This document shows positions 36,893 through 47,464 of a stretch of DNA of 64,000 nt, piece by piece; positions within the stretch are counted from its first letter, which is position 1, and each line of letters opens with the position of its first letter. Position numbers and translations under genes: made by a program. The notes under the pieces were generated by a model, which was given only the letters and a program-made list of their open reading frames with translations, was not told the DNA's origin and ran no database searches. Source of the stretch: Phylloscopus collybita (lineage: Eukaryota; Chordata; Aves; Passeriformes; Phylloscopidae); the NCBI GenBank assembly GCA_027886175.1, contig JAJNNQ010000075.1:80269001-80333000 (forward strand), in the 5' to 3' direction.

Positions 36893-37875
36893 TGTCATGG
36901 TTTGAGGTTGGTGGGATGCCAGGGACCTACAAAAGTGATTTGCTCACCCCCCCTCTGCAGCTGGACAGAGGGTAGAAAATATGATGAAGGGTTCATAAAT
37001 TGAGATAAGAACTGGGAGATCACTAACGAAACACTGTCAAGAGTAAAACAGGCTTACCTTAGAGACATACAGTAAATTTCTTGCTAACAAAATCAGAGCT
37101 GGATAATGAAACATAAAATAAGCCCTTAAAAACACCTTCCCCCTACCCCTCTTTCCTTCCAAGCTCCATTGCCTACCTCAGTGCTGCAAGGAGAGAGGGA
37201 ATGGAGGGTCAGTTCATCACGTGTAGCTGCTCCTGTTGCTCAGGGATAGGAGTTCTTTCCCTGCTGCATTTGAGGTTTCTCCCACAAGAGACAGTTATCT
37301 TTGAACTTCTCCAAAGTGACTTCATTTCATGAGCAGCAGCTCTCTGTGAACTGCTGCAATGTGAATCCACCCCATGGGCAACAGTACTCCCAAAACTGCT
37401 GTGGTGTGAGTCACTCTTCCTTGGGGTGCAGTCCTCCAAGGACAGGCTACTCCAGCCTGGGAACAGAGCCCCTCTTTCCACAGGTCTCCCACAGGACCAC
37501 AGCCTCCTCTAAACATCCAGCTGCTTCAGCATGGGCTCCTCCATGGGCTACAGGTGAATATTTGCATCCCCCGTGGACTTCCACAGCTGCTTCACCACAG
37601 TCTGCACCACAGCCTACAGAGGAATCTTGTCCCTGGTATCTGGAGCACCTCCTCCCCTGCTTCTTCAATGACTTTGGTGTCTGCATGTTGCTCTACTCTC
37701 ACATATTCTTACTCTGCTCTTCTCTGACTGGAAAACTACAGCTGCACCATAAACTTTGTTTTTATTTCTTCTTAAATATGTTATCACAGAGGGGTTACCA
37801 CCATCTCTAATTGGCCCAGCCTTGGCTAGCAGCATCTCCATCTTGGGAGCCATCAGGGATTGGCTCTGCCGGACA
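36893..37875 (-). mobile_element. ERV LTR, minus strand, middle element, part 1
   Basis: Same family as the LTR at 14466-15637, in opposite orientation. It carries the CTGGACAGAGGGTAGAAAAT and GAGATAAGAACTGGGAGATC U5 blocks, the CCTTAAAAACACCTTCC block, GTCAGTTCATCACGTG, and the internal degenerate repeats. It then has GGAGCACCTCCTCCCCTGC and the TTAAATATGTTATCACAGAGG block of the U3. It breaks at GCCGGACA (37875). Its remaining U3 terminus is found at 39104-39189. It inserted into the outer plus-strand LTR and was itself split by a third element. No retroviral genes adjoin, so it is a solo LTR. Confidence 0.85.
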
Positions 37876-38259
37876 TGGGTATAAAAGCCTGATAATGAGA
37901 GAAAGGCTTCAAAAAGTGCTTTGTCATTCATTATGCGTGCTTATCATAAATACTCTTGAACACCTGAAAACAGTGTGGGATGGGCTGTGAGTAGCCCGCC
38001 TTGAGGTCCATAAAAAGGAAGGCGGAACTGGTGCAAAACGTGGAGGGGAAAGCAAGGAGCAGAATCCCTGACCTTTGCCTTCTCCCCACCCTCACCATGG
38101 CCTGCTGCGAGACACCCTGAGGCCCCGTGAGCTGGCACTGCCTGCCTGGGGAGAACCCCCCGATGCTGCAGCCCTGGACCAGGTCCCGAGTGAGCTGTGG
38201 AACTCCTGCCCTGCTCATGTGTCCCACGGTGAGAGCACCGCCAGGGCACCGAGGTTCGG

Positions 38260-38306
38260 CCGCACCAGCGGGCTCTGCACCAGCGGGCTCTGCACCAGCG
38301 GGCTCT
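38260..38306. repeat. 15-bp minisatellite (about 3 units)
   Basis: The unit GCACCAGCGGGCTCT is repeated three times in perfect tandem with a degenerate fourth partial unit. Because 15 is divisible by 3, it creates in-frame pentapeptide repeats in both strands, which inflates local open frames. Confidence 0.85.
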
Positions 38307-38538
38307 GCACCTGCGCTCCGGAGGATGGGCTGCTGCATCCCAGCCAAACTGCTCCCCAGATCGGAGGGGGCAGGTGAGACACTTCAAACTGCAAAAAAGA
38401 GAAAAAGGCAAAAACTGCTTCTCTCCCTGCTACATTGTCTCAGCAACAACAAAGATAGCACAGAGCGGTGGTGACCTAGCCTATGCTTTTAAAGTAAACT
38501 TAGCTTTTTCTAACTCTTCTCAACTTCTCTCTTTTACT

Positions 38539-38548
38539 AATAAATAAA
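38539..38548 (+). promoter_or_regulatory. Overlapping poly(A) signals AATAAATAAA
   Basis: Two overlapping AATAAA hexamers within the innermost unidentified element. If the element is LTR-like in plus orientation, this would mark the R/U5 side. Evidence for use is lacking. Confidence 0.35.
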
Positions 38549-39103
38549 AATATATCAGTTCTTTGGCATTGTCAGGAGTGCCAGAGGTTTATGTCCAAAA
38601 AGGAGACAGAGGACTCCTGCAACTTTGTTTGTCCACTGGGGTACACACCCGTGGGGTTTTCTCTCCCTCACCTCCTTTGATCCCAATGGCCTCTTCCTTC
38701 CCCATCGGCTGAGGTAATAGCTATGTACAGCCTTCCCGAACCGCCCAGCCATACGCCCCCCTTGAACCTACTGTTTCACCCAGAAGTTCAGATGTTCAGA
38801 CTTGTGTAGGCTCTTGTCTGTTTCAGGAGCTACACTGTCTGGGCTCTGCAACAAACCTGCTGCCCAAAGTTTGTAGAGACATTAAGACCCACTTTAAAGA
38901 TGTTAACATCCATACCTTCACCCACAGAATTGTTTGTAAAGTTATTAGCTTTCCTATTAGCATCAACATTTAATCTCATTGAGTTTTTATCTGGTTATTT
39001 TTTTGGGGGGAGCGGGAGAATATTTCGAACCTTCAAAGTTTTTTCTGTTTTATTCACAGAGTTAATTCTCTTTACTCATCTATGATTAAACCAGATTGTA
39101 ACA

Positions 39104-39189
39104 TCAGTGGAAGCTTCCAGCATCTTGTCACAGAAGACACCTTGGTGGCTCCCCCACCACCACAAACCAAGCTGTGCAAAACCTATAAA
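39104..39189 (-). mobile_element. ERV LTR, minus strand, middle element, part 2 (U3 terminus)
   Basis: Resumes the minus-strand LTR after the innermost insertion. GGAAGCTTCCAGCATC and CACAGAAGACACC correspond to the U3 start of the family (compare the complement of 14466-14545, with its GGTGGCTTCTGTGAGAG block). It ends around CAAAACCTATAAAA, after which the outer LTR resumes. Exact terminus uncertain by a few bases. Confidence 0.75.
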
Positions 39190-39328
39190 ATTTACTCTAT
39201 TAAATTGTCTTTATCTCAACCCATAAGCTTTCTCTTTTACCTTTCTGATTTCCTCCCCTGTCCCCCCACGAGGGAGTGAGTGAGAGGCTGTGTGGGGTTC
39301 AGTTCCCTACTAGGGATAAGCCACGACA
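39190..39328 (+). mobile_element. ERV LTR, plus strand, outer element, 3' part
   Basis: Starts at about TTTACTCTATTAAATTG and contains the diagnostic GTCTTTATCTCAACCCATAA block, then GGGAGTGAGTGAGAGGC, ending in AAGCCACGACA at 39328. This is the 3' third of the LTR begun at 36437. The join TTGCTTA / TTTACTCTATT reads through smoothly when the inserted DNA is left out, which supports a clean insertion of the middle LTR. Confidence 0.85.
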
Positions 39329-40652
39329 CCCAGGTACACTAAGAACTGCTCCTGCAGTGAACACTTTCCAAGTGTTTCTTGATCTGGTGTACTAGCTGGA
39401 CATAACAGATATAGCTCAGTGAAAGATGAACATTAGAAAATAAAAGGAGAAAGTGATAACTCAGGCAGATGGCAATCCATAAATATGGAAAAAGGCAGTG
39501 ATATATATTGAAAACAACAAACTAACTTACTGACTAAATAAATAAATAACAGGAAATATTTCTGGTGGGACAGAAGATAAATGAAAGTTAGGCATTGAAT
39601 TTTTAAGCTTCAAAATGAAAGTGAAAAATTCTGCTCAAGGGGAAGAAACTGTAGCTGAAGAAGAAGAAGTAGGTCTGATAGCAAGATGAGGATGGAACTG
39701 TTAGAGACTTGCTAAAATTCTGATTGATATTTAAGAGAGGTCTGAAAGTATAAAAGTCCCTAAAGCTGTGTATCCAATTACCCTCCCTTACCTAATATTT
39801 AAGCCTCATTACAAATTCTGTATTTGAATTCTGGCAAGTAGGTCTTAATTTTTGAACGCTGTATTCTATTTTTTTATTATTATTTAAAGCAGAAAACTTG
39901 AAAAAAAATCTTCAGAAATATGTCTTTGAAAAAAATTTCAAATTATTGGGCTATCTGTGGAAAATACTGTTGTGTTCTGTGACTTTTGAGAGTTGTATCT
40001 CCATATGTGCCATATCTTTGGGGCAAATTTACTGCACAGCTTGCAAATGTCTAAGGAGGAACCATTCTGTCTCAGGAAGGCAAAATCATCACAGATTATA
40101 TGTATACTGCTTCAGTACCTATATTTAATTTAGTTTAAACATCACAATAAAATTAGCCAAGTTGATTTCACTCACACTTGTATAAACAGAATGTAAGTTT
40201 TCTGTGTGCTCATGGCTCCTTGTTTGGAGAAATTCAAATAGGAGTGCAAGTCATAGATAGATAAAGGCAGATATGGTGGACTCAGTCTGCACTCAGGATT
40301 CAAGGCAATGTGAAAGTATAGCCCTTGCATTTTTATTTATTTCATCAGGGCTGGAATACTTGCATTTGCATTCTTCTAGGATGTTTCTTTTCTTTAGGCA
40401 TTCTTTTGTCTGAACACGCTTTTATCACACAACTTTTAGCTCCATATATAAGACTAAGATACTTGGGTTTATTTCCAACAGGAAGTTGTATGGAAGAGAC
40501 CATATATGTCACTTCACTTAAATAAAAACTCTGACCTATCTTGATTTAGTCTCTTTTTTTTTATTTATTTATTTTTTATTTTATTTTATTTTTTATTTCA
40601 CACAGTCATTTTGGGAGTAATAATCATTGAGAAGAAAATTATCCCAATTCTC
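39329..40652. other. Unique AT-rich DNA, no gene recognised
   Basis: No element is recognised until a T/A-rich run at about 40552-40600 (T runs and TTTTA units). Open frames are at most about 76 codons. Confidence 0.5.
40552..40600. repeat. T-rich / TTTTA low-complexity run
   Basis: A T-run followed by TTTA and TTTTA units. Simple sequence only. Confidence 0.85.
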
Positions 40653-40862
40653 TGGTGATGGTTTGCTCTTGGCTGGACTGCAGGTAGCCACTCAAGTTGT
40701 TCTGTCACTCCCCTCCTTAAATGAACTGGGGAGAGAGAATAAAAGGCTCATGGGCTGAGAGAGAGGGAGAAAACACTCACTGATTGCTGCCACAGAAAAA
40801 ATAACCAGACTCAACTTGAGAAAATTAATTGAATTTTTAGCAGTCAGATCAGGGTAGGGTAA
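40653..40862 (-). mobile_element. ERV LTR fragment, minus strand, 3' (U5/R) part only
   Basis: About 210 bases matching the 3' portion of the LTR family at 14466-15637 in minus orientation. It includes GGCTGGACTGCAGGTAGCC, CACTCCCCTCCTTAA, GAGAGAATAAAAGGCTCATG, CAGACTCAACTTGAGAAAA and CAGGGTAGGGTAATGAG. It stops at about 40862, where the family would continue toward U3, so it is truncated. It lies 1.3 kb to the right of the nested cluster, in the same orientation as the middle LTR there, but is a separate copy because that copy already has its own U5 end. Confidence 0.8.
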
Positions 40863-43599
40863 TGAGTGTTCCTAGGGACCTGTTAAATGGGGGTAAATTC
40901 TAACTTTTCTCACTTGCCTATTCAGCTTTTTTAGCTCTATGAAAAAGAATCCTGATGCAATTGTGATACAATTGTCACTCTATTAGGTTAGTAAGTTTGT
41001 GGACTATGCTCATTTTTACTCTTAATTTTAATAAATTATTCTGTTTATGAAGATGCAAGGTAATGCTTATTTATGCCTGCTTTACCCAAGTCTACCATTT
41101 CTAATGCCAAAACAACAAAACAATCTGCCTATTTCTATTTGAATCTAGGAAAAGTCATAGTGTTCTTAATTTTCAATAGCTGATTTTCAAATACTTAATC
41201 TTCAGCACATTTGGAAAATTAAACAGAAGTTCTACAGCTACCTTAAAACTGGTAGAGAAAAACACTAACTTAGAACTTTCTTCTGAAAACTTCACTTATC
41301 CTTCACAAGATTTTTTAAGTAAGACTTTTATTCAAGTGTGCACACATCCCCTACATCCCCAGACTCAGTTTCAACACTGCTTGCTTTTCTGTCTGTGTGT
41401 ATTTACATGTGCAAGGGGAATTCTAGCAATGTTATGTGTGTATGCCTATCATTGAAACACTGTCGTGTACAGCAAAAGCAAATGCTCAAGTCTCTGAGAA
41501 AACAATGGCAGAGACCACAGGATGAAGTCCCTGACTAGTCAAAAGACTATTTGCAATGTCTGAGGGAAAAATTTTTCCTTTTCAATTCACTTGAGTCATA
41601 AGCAATTGAAAACAGAAATCTATAAAGGAAATGAGGGCAAAGCTGCATTTATAGTATTTGCATTACTAAAACACAGCAAAAGCTAGCTGAAATAAAATAT
41701 ACTAAATTATTCCTAGAAATGAGTGCAAAATGCATTATTTTAAACAACAAACCAAATAAATAAATAACAGAAAGCTGACAGCCTACATTATGCTGTGAAA
41801 TTCAGCACATTTTTCTTCTAACATAATCACTTTTTTATTCAAATTAATCCCACACTCTACAAAGCCTTTTAAATAATTACTGCTGTTTCTCATCATAAAT
41901 TCCCTCAAGAGTTAAAGCTACAGATTAAACTCAACATTCCCAGTTCTCTAGATGCCATTTGACTACTCCCCCTCCTTCTCCCATCTCTTTCAAACTGTGT
42001 ACTGATTTACCATGATTGCTGACTTGAAATGGTCATATGCATGGACTCCTTCAAGGAGCACTCACATAAATGTCATTTTCACTGTTCTTTGTTAAAACTT
42101 ACTTCAATCAGTTAATGCCTTCTGATCCCAGGGAAAAAAAATTAAGAAAAAAAAATTGCCTTTTTAAAGTATGGGGCTTTATGATGGGTGTCAGGATTTT
42201 GGTTTTCAAGATCTCACCAGGACTCCTATGATACCTGCAGACAAAATTTGTAGTATCTAAAGACAGGAATTTTAAAAGAACCCATACAAGTCAGGCGTGA
42301 ACACCAAACTTCAATGAGTATTTATCTTTCTTTAACACCTTTGAAAATACTAGCTACAGTTTAAGAAAAATGGTAAAATAAATTCCAGCAGTGAACCAGA
42401 GAATGATGAAGTCGAAGTCTTTTCTGACACATAAATGTGAAAGTAAGAAATGTCCTATTGAACAGGACTGAATTTTCAAATTTAACGTCTTTGGTTTACC
42501 TAGCTTGGCCATGTACAACCAGAATGTAATATTATCATTCAAACAGGAATTCTTTTTTAGCATTACTTAAAGAAATCACAAAACAGATTAATAACATGTG
42601 TGCTTAGTTTAGGGAATGATTAAAGTGCTGGATTTTATTGTTTTCATTTTCCAAACAATCATTCTGTTTGTTTGCTTGGAAATCAAATTAAATTATTTTC
42701 CGTAGAATAAAGATTTGGACAGTCTTTTTGCTTTTAAATACAGACATTGTATTACAATATCTGTAAGGAGGAACAGGACTGTATTACAAGTTCTGTTAAT
42801 AATATTTTCATACACTCTTTATGCTTACTGTCTTCTCACCATAAATCCATCTTTAACATGTATCACATATTTTCAAATCTAATTTTCTAAGTTAATTTTT
42901 TTGATCTCTGTAAGGGTTTTTCTGAAATACCTTTACACCTACAATAAGCACATCATAAGATTTTGTTGATTAAAAAAGGGAAATGTTTGAAAACTATGGG
43001 CAAACTACCATGTGGTGTCAGGAGGTCCTAATTCAAGAATTCTTTAGACAAAGGACTTTAGACACAAAATTTTGTTTTCACAAAACTAGTACAAGGATAA
43101 TAACTACCTAAATCTCCCACTCTGCTAAATATCACTTTAAAGACTAGTTCCTGGCATCTTGGATAAACTCCAAATGAGATTCTTACATTACATTAGAGAG
43201 CTCACGTTAGGGGGTTGGTACTTACCTGTCATTTCCCTCCTGCTAACATTGTCTTCTTTATGGAGTAGGCCATTGGAAAAATTACAAACCCCAGTGTTTT
43301 AATACTTTGAACACTGTTGGAGTTTGTGAATTTTGAAAACCGTAGAAATGAAGAATAGGCACAAGCTCTGAACTGGTGACAGATGCTTTCATAAAGTAAT
43401 GCAACACTGAGTTCCACTGTCCTCATTCTCTGCTTAACCCTTCTAACTTTTTCATTCTACATTAAGTACTTCGGACAATTCTTAACATTAAATGTTAAGA
43501 TAGTGTAATGATCTACACACCATCGCTTATTATTATATTTTTCTTCCCGTTCTAGCACCTTCCTGAGAGTCCTGTGGTTTTCCTTTGATACCTGTTAAT
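40863..43599. other. Unique AT-rich DNA, no gene recognised
   Basis: No repeat family or convincing exon seen. Open frames are at most about 70 codons. Confidence 0.5.
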
Positions 43600-43880
43600 C
43601 TGTCTGTGAGCCTTGACAAGGGGTTTGTCCCTGTGCCGGGGCTGCCCGGGCCGGCCCCAGGCGGTGCCAGCGGCTGCAGCGGCCCCAGCGCAGGGCACGG
43701 CTGAGCCCCTCAGCCACGGGCGGGCGGGACAGAGCCCCGGGGAAAGCCTGGGCAAGGGAGGGCAAAACGCTGCCCGGCAGCCAGGGCTGAGCCAGGGGAA
43801 CGCAGCCAGAAACAGCCCTGCCAGCCCCGAGGGGACAGCGGGAGCAGGGACGGGATGGAGATTCCTCTGAGGCCTGGGGA
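43600..43880. promoter_or_regulatory. CpG-rich island-like block
   Basis: An abrupt GC-rich block in otherwise AT-rich DNA. By eye I count about 18 CpG dinucleotides between 43630 and 43860, with GGGCGG at 43721-43726 and several CCGGG motifs. CpG retention of this kind in birds marks either a promoter-associated island or a young GC-rich insertion. It lies immediately 5' of a segment with good splice-site matches on the plus strand. I recognise no transposon in it. Open frames across it on both strands (85 to 155 codons) reflect the scarcity of AT-rich stop codons in GC-rich DNA and are not by themselves evidence of coding. Confidence 0.5.
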
Positions 43881-43937
43881 GGCCCTGCCCATTAAGTGTC
43901 TCTGACCTTCCTCTCCTGCACCATTCTCCTTTTCCAG

Positions 43938-44057
43938 GGAGCAGCAATCAAGTCCTCTGCAGGCTCTTTCCTTCTGGCGCTCCGACTGCCCGTGGAGGCA
44001 GCTGCCATGACAACACCTCAATTCGCACATTCCTCGGTCCAATATTGGGAGGCTCAG
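43938..44057 (+). other. Candidate exon (120 bp) downstream of the CpG block
   Basis: Bounded on the left by a pyrimidine-rich stretch and TTTTCCAG (AG at 43936-43937), and on the right by CTCAG/GTAAGT, a near-perfect donor (GT at 44058-44059). The 120 bases are open in one frame throughout, phase 0 at both ends. They include an ATG at 44007 in the context GCTGCCATGA, a strong Kozak match, giving MTTPQFAHSSVQYWEAQ up to the donor. No protein family is recognised. It may be a coding exon, a non-coding RNA exon, or chance. There is no next exon that I can link to it. Confidence 0.35.
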
Positions 44058-44182
44058 GTAAGTCAATGGCTTTACTTTTTCAGAAGCTGAGCAATGTGAT
44101 GTGTGAAGAGGTAAAGAAATTTTTAATGTTAGAAAGGCATTTCTATGACTATAAGAAAATGCTTCTGTTTTCACCACTGAAG

Positions 44183-44419
44183 GTTGTTTTGTTTTTGTTT
44201 TTTTTTGTTGTTGTTGTTGTTGTTTTGTTGTTTTTTTGTTTGTTTGTTTGTTTGATTTGGTTGTTGTTGTTGTTGGTTTTTTGGTTTGGTTTGGTTTGGG
44301 TTTTTTGGTGGTGTTTGGGTTTTTTTGTGTGTTTTTGGGGGTTTTTTTGTTGTTTTTTTTTTGTTTGTTTGTTTGTATTTTTGGGGGGTTGGGTTTTTTT
44401 TTCTTTTTTTCTTTTTTTA
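44183..44419. repeat. Long T/G-rich low-complexity tract
   Basis: About 237 bases of almost pure T and G, including (GTT)n at about 44206-44226, (GTTT)n, GGTTT blocks and G5-6 runs near 44336 and 44383. It begins about 125 bases after the candidate splice donor. Open frames of 70 and 164 codons across it are Phe/Val/Cys/Leu-rich artefacts. Confidence 0.95.
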
Positions 44420-45218
44420 ATCTCTGGAAAAATTCTTCACTTTCTTGAAGTTTCTTTGCAACTGAAGGTATTTTTAGCCATTTTGTTGGCTTTTACTTCT
44501 TCTGGCACTTCTTTTATTTTAAATTTATTTCCTGGATGACTGAATATTTTTAAATATTTCAAGCCTCTACAGAAAACAGAACGCTGCAATTATTTTTCAA
44601 ATGGTGTATTTCACCAGTCCTTCAAGAATGACATGGAGTTTTGTTCATCTCGAGGCAGTAACTTACTTAAAACACTCAATTGCTGAAATGCATCTGTATT
44701 TCTTATGTATTGTAGTAGCTAAAGTCCAACTCCAAACATTTTTCTTTTTTTTAGATTTGATCTAAAATAAAGATTTTAGATATGTAATTCTGATGTGACT
44801 AATTTCTCCTAATAGTCAGAGAGAGGCTCAAGTGTATTATGCTGCAAGGTTTGATTATTTTCATTCATCCCTTTTCTCGGACATTTGACTGAAAAATGTG
44901 AAGAGAAAGGAGAGGGAGAAAAACTTTAAAGTTCTGGGTCATGTTATATCTCTGCTCTGAACATTAAAGAAAGGTCACTGTTCACAGCAACAGCAAAACT
45001 AGACTAAAACAATACCTTAAATAAGCCGTTAACAGATAGTTAATATTTTGTCTGTTTTCACAAAAACATAACAAATTACAGTAGAAAAAGAAGACATTCA
45101 AGCCATGTACAAAAAACTTAATACACCGTTAGTGAGTGTGACACAGACCTAGACTAGCAGGGAATCTGAACCATTTTTTGAAAGAAATGAGCTGGTTTTA
45201 TACACTTTTCCAAGGTAT
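44420..45218. other. Unique AT-rich DNA
   Basis: No gene or repeat recognised between the T/G tract and the probable LTR. Confidence 0.55.
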
Positions 45219-45255
45219 TGTTATAAATTTGAAGAGCCAATTCCATCGAAAACGA

Positions 45256-45261
45256 TTTATT
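45256..45261 (-). promoter_or_regulatory. Poly(A) signal of the minus-strand LTR
   Basis: AATAAA on the minus strand about 145 bases downstream of the TATA box and about 40 bases before the proposed LTR 3' end. Confidence 0.5.
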
Positions 45262-45404
45262 TGCCAACGAAAGTTTCGGACAAAGAAAATTGACAAAGCC
45301 AACGAGACAAGGAAACAGCGCCTGCACTGGGTGAAACCACGAGTGCAACCTCTACCGAGTTACACTCCCCCTGGTTTCACACCGACCCAAGTCCAAGCCA
45401 GCTG

Positions 45405-45411
45405 TTTTATA
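45405..45411 (-). promoter_or_regulatory. TATA box of the minus-strand LTR
   Basis: TATAAAA on the minus strand, in the context AAAAGTATAAAACAGCTGG. It lies upstream of the minus-strand AATAAA, as expected for a retroviral promoter. Confidence 0.5.
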
Positions 45412-46067
45412 CTTTTCTGGCTGGGCTTACGTGAGTCCATGATTTCTATAAGTTCTTTTGTCCCTCCAGGTCTCCGTTGATGAAATCTCTAAAGCAGGGT
45501 CCAGCTTCTGAATGGGTTTCCTGGGTGTGGAAGGCTCCTGAGTACTCTTAATGTCCCAGGTAAGATATCATCTCAGGGCCATTAGTCCTTATGTGGAGCA
45601 TCCTGGTCCAGGTTGTTCTCAATCTTCCATTGGAATTGTAATTTCTTTGTTCTCCTCTCCGGAGACGGGGAAAGTCCTTGCAAAATTTTCCAAGCCCTCT
45701 GCCCTGCTGGGGAGGCCTTTTGACTATCTTAAAAAGGGTACACTTTAGATTCTGATTTATACTAACCACAACATTATAAAAATACAAACTATCGTTTACT
45801 ACAATAACACCATTATGAAAACATGAATTATCACTCACCACAGTATGATATTTCCTTATGGTAATTGTCCTTACGTGACCTATCCCGTGTTGCCACATCA
45901 GCAACACACGTTCTAAATGCCCTTCTGTGGGATGATTACACAGTGTTCTCCCATCTGGAAGCTTCCAGAAGGCTCTTCTCCCACAGGGCTCTGCCATGTG
46001 GCACCTCCATACCCCAGGGTCAGGCAAAGACACGCCTTCCTGTGCCACCACGTGATTCATTCTGCAG

Positions 46068-47324
46068 GTACGTCCCACAGCCTGCAACTCGGTTTTATCC
46101 TATCTCTTCCCACAATGCACACCACAAATGCACTTTAAGTAAAATATCACACCCAGAGCTAAAACAAACATTCTATTTTCAGCTTTTTTGATGACTTGGT
46201 TATTGATTCCTGAGCTTTTGTGTGTGTGCAGACAAACTTTTACACACATAAAGGAAATAATTTGCTTTAAGGTGTCTTGTCGTTCTGGTACACAAACATC
46301 CATAAACTTTCAAATGAAAAGACAAAAAACCCAATGAACTGGTTTAAAGGTTGTACATCCTATCTTTTTAAATTTATTTAAAGAAACCCCACAAAACAAA
46401 AAACTATTCCAAGCTGCTTAGATGAAAACTGAGTAGCTATTTAAATACACAGTCACAAAACAGTAAAGAAGTAACTTGAAATTGTAAAAATGTAGATGTG
46501 GTAGATTTTGGCACTTTTAGATAATCAGCTAATGTTTTTAGCTCAAAGTGGTGTACATGTGCCTAGTAGTGACAAGCTAATTAAGATGAAACGATACAAT
46601 TTGCTTCTAGGGATTAAATAATGAAAATAATCAAATTGTTCTTGACAAAATGCTGGTAGATACAATGAAGAAACACCTTATGTAATATTATTGATACAAT
46701 TTTTTTATTTTACTGTCTGACTGGTTTAACTGTGCTTCAGTATGCCTCACTGACTTTAGGCACAAAAATCTATTTCAGGGCCAAAAATACATGGGGTTTT
46801 TTGAGCTTAAGATGCATTAATTTTAAGTCAGAAAGATAGAGCAGATGTAAAACTGAAATAAACTTTTCTATAAAAATAAAATTTCCTTTTAAGTTATTAG
46901 TGGCCTAGGTAATTAATTGTTTAAAAAATGCTAGATATAATTGTATGTTGCACAATTAATTTTTTTTTAAGGGCAATACACTTTGCCCAAATACATACAT
47001 TCTAATGGATTCCAAATGTAGATTTATGAATCTCTCTAAAGTTATTGCAAAGCTATTCTCTGTGCTGTCTAGTCAGAAACAATATTTATTTTGGTCCTAA
47101 AGGGGCAGAGTTTTATACCAAATAATGCTGCAAGACATTATTATTCTTACTAATGCAATTTGGAACCTCTGATATAAATCACCTCAGTTTACCTGTGTAT
47201 AAATGCAAAACACTTACTTCCTCTGAGTATTAAATGACAATACATACCTCCTGTTTGGAGATGAGCAGATTACATTCAGAAAATACAAAAAAAAGGACAT
47301 AGAAATTTCATTTTCCATACAGAA
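46068..47324. other. Unique AT-rich DNA, no gene recognised
   Basis: No element or exon recognised. Contains scattered short A/C and AT-rich runs only. Confidence 0.5.
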
Positions 47325-47454
47325 TGTTGTTTTGGTTTTTTGGGGTTTTTTTGTGTGTGTGGGTGGGTTTTTGTGTTTGTGTTTTTTTTTTTGTTTCGGT
47401 GGTTTTTTTGTTTTGGTTTGGTTTTGTTTTTGTTTTGTTTTGTTTTTTCTTTTT
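47325..47454. repeat. T/G-rich low-complexity tract
   Basis: About 130 bases of T/G-rich sequence with (GTTTT)n at its right end and a GTGTGTGTGGGTGGG stretch. On the minus strand it is an A/C-rich tract that directly follows the stop codon of the open frame at 47465-47803, as a degenerate poly(A)-like tail would. Confidence 0.93.
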
Positions 47455-47464
47455 GCTTGTAAAT

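Larger units (their letters stand above)
37876..39103. mobile_element. Unidentified 1.2-kb insertion, innermost element of the nest
   Basis: About 1.23 kb lying inside the minus-strand LTR. Its edges read TGGGTATAAAAG (left) and GATTGTAACA (right), so TG...CA termini are possible. ACAT occurs at both junctions (37873-37876 and 39101-39104), leaving the exact edges ambiguous by a few bases. It is GC-richer than the surroundings (38050-38360 especially). It holds a TATA-like CATAAAAA at 38009-38016, overlapping AATAAA motifs at 38539-38548 and a 15-base tandem repeat at 38260-38306. That order would suit a plus-strand LTR-like element, but I do not recognise the family and see no internal viral genes. 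Minus-strand frames of 138 and 155 codons over it have a repeat-derived AEPAG pentapeptide and no recognisable domain. Confidence 0.55.
45219..46067 (-). mobile_element. Probable ERV LTR, minus orientation
   Basis: On the minus strand this reads TGCAGAATGA... to ...ATTTATAACA, with TG/CA termini. The flanks GGTAT (left, 45214-45218) and GGTAC (right, 46068-46072) agree at four of five bases, a plausible target duplication. A TATAAAA (complement of 45405-45411) and an AATAAA (complement of 45256-45261), about 145 bases apart in that order on the minus strand, give the U3-R-U5 layout of a retroviral LTR. CpG-containing motifs near the R region are unlike the AT-rich surroundings. A minus-strand frame of 179 codons (45548-46087) in the U3 has no recognisable domain. 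No internal viral genes are present. Length about 850 bases. Family not assigned. Confidence 0.6.

Noticed and set aside
37301..37810. Plus-strand frame of 169 codons
   Set aside because: Lies antisense within the minus-strand middle LTR.
37931..38474. Open frames of 100 to 155 codons with AEPAG or TSGLC pentapeptide repeats
   Set aside because: Produced by the 15-bp minisatellite and GC-rich composition of the innermost insertion; no domain and overlapping on both strands.
43552..44177. Frames of 85 to 155 codons over the CpG block
   Set aside because: Stop codons are rare in GC-rich DNA; overlapping frames on both strands show that the openness is compositional. Only the splice-bounded 120 bases were kept as a candidate.
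44045..44539. Plus-strand frame of 164 codons, Phe/Val/Leu/Cys-rich, resembling membrane segments
   Set aside because: It is a translation of the T/G-rich tract; the hydrophobicity is a composition artefact.
45548..46087. Minus-strand frame of 179 codons
   Set aside because: Lies within the U3 of the probable minus-strand LTR and lacks any recognisable domain.
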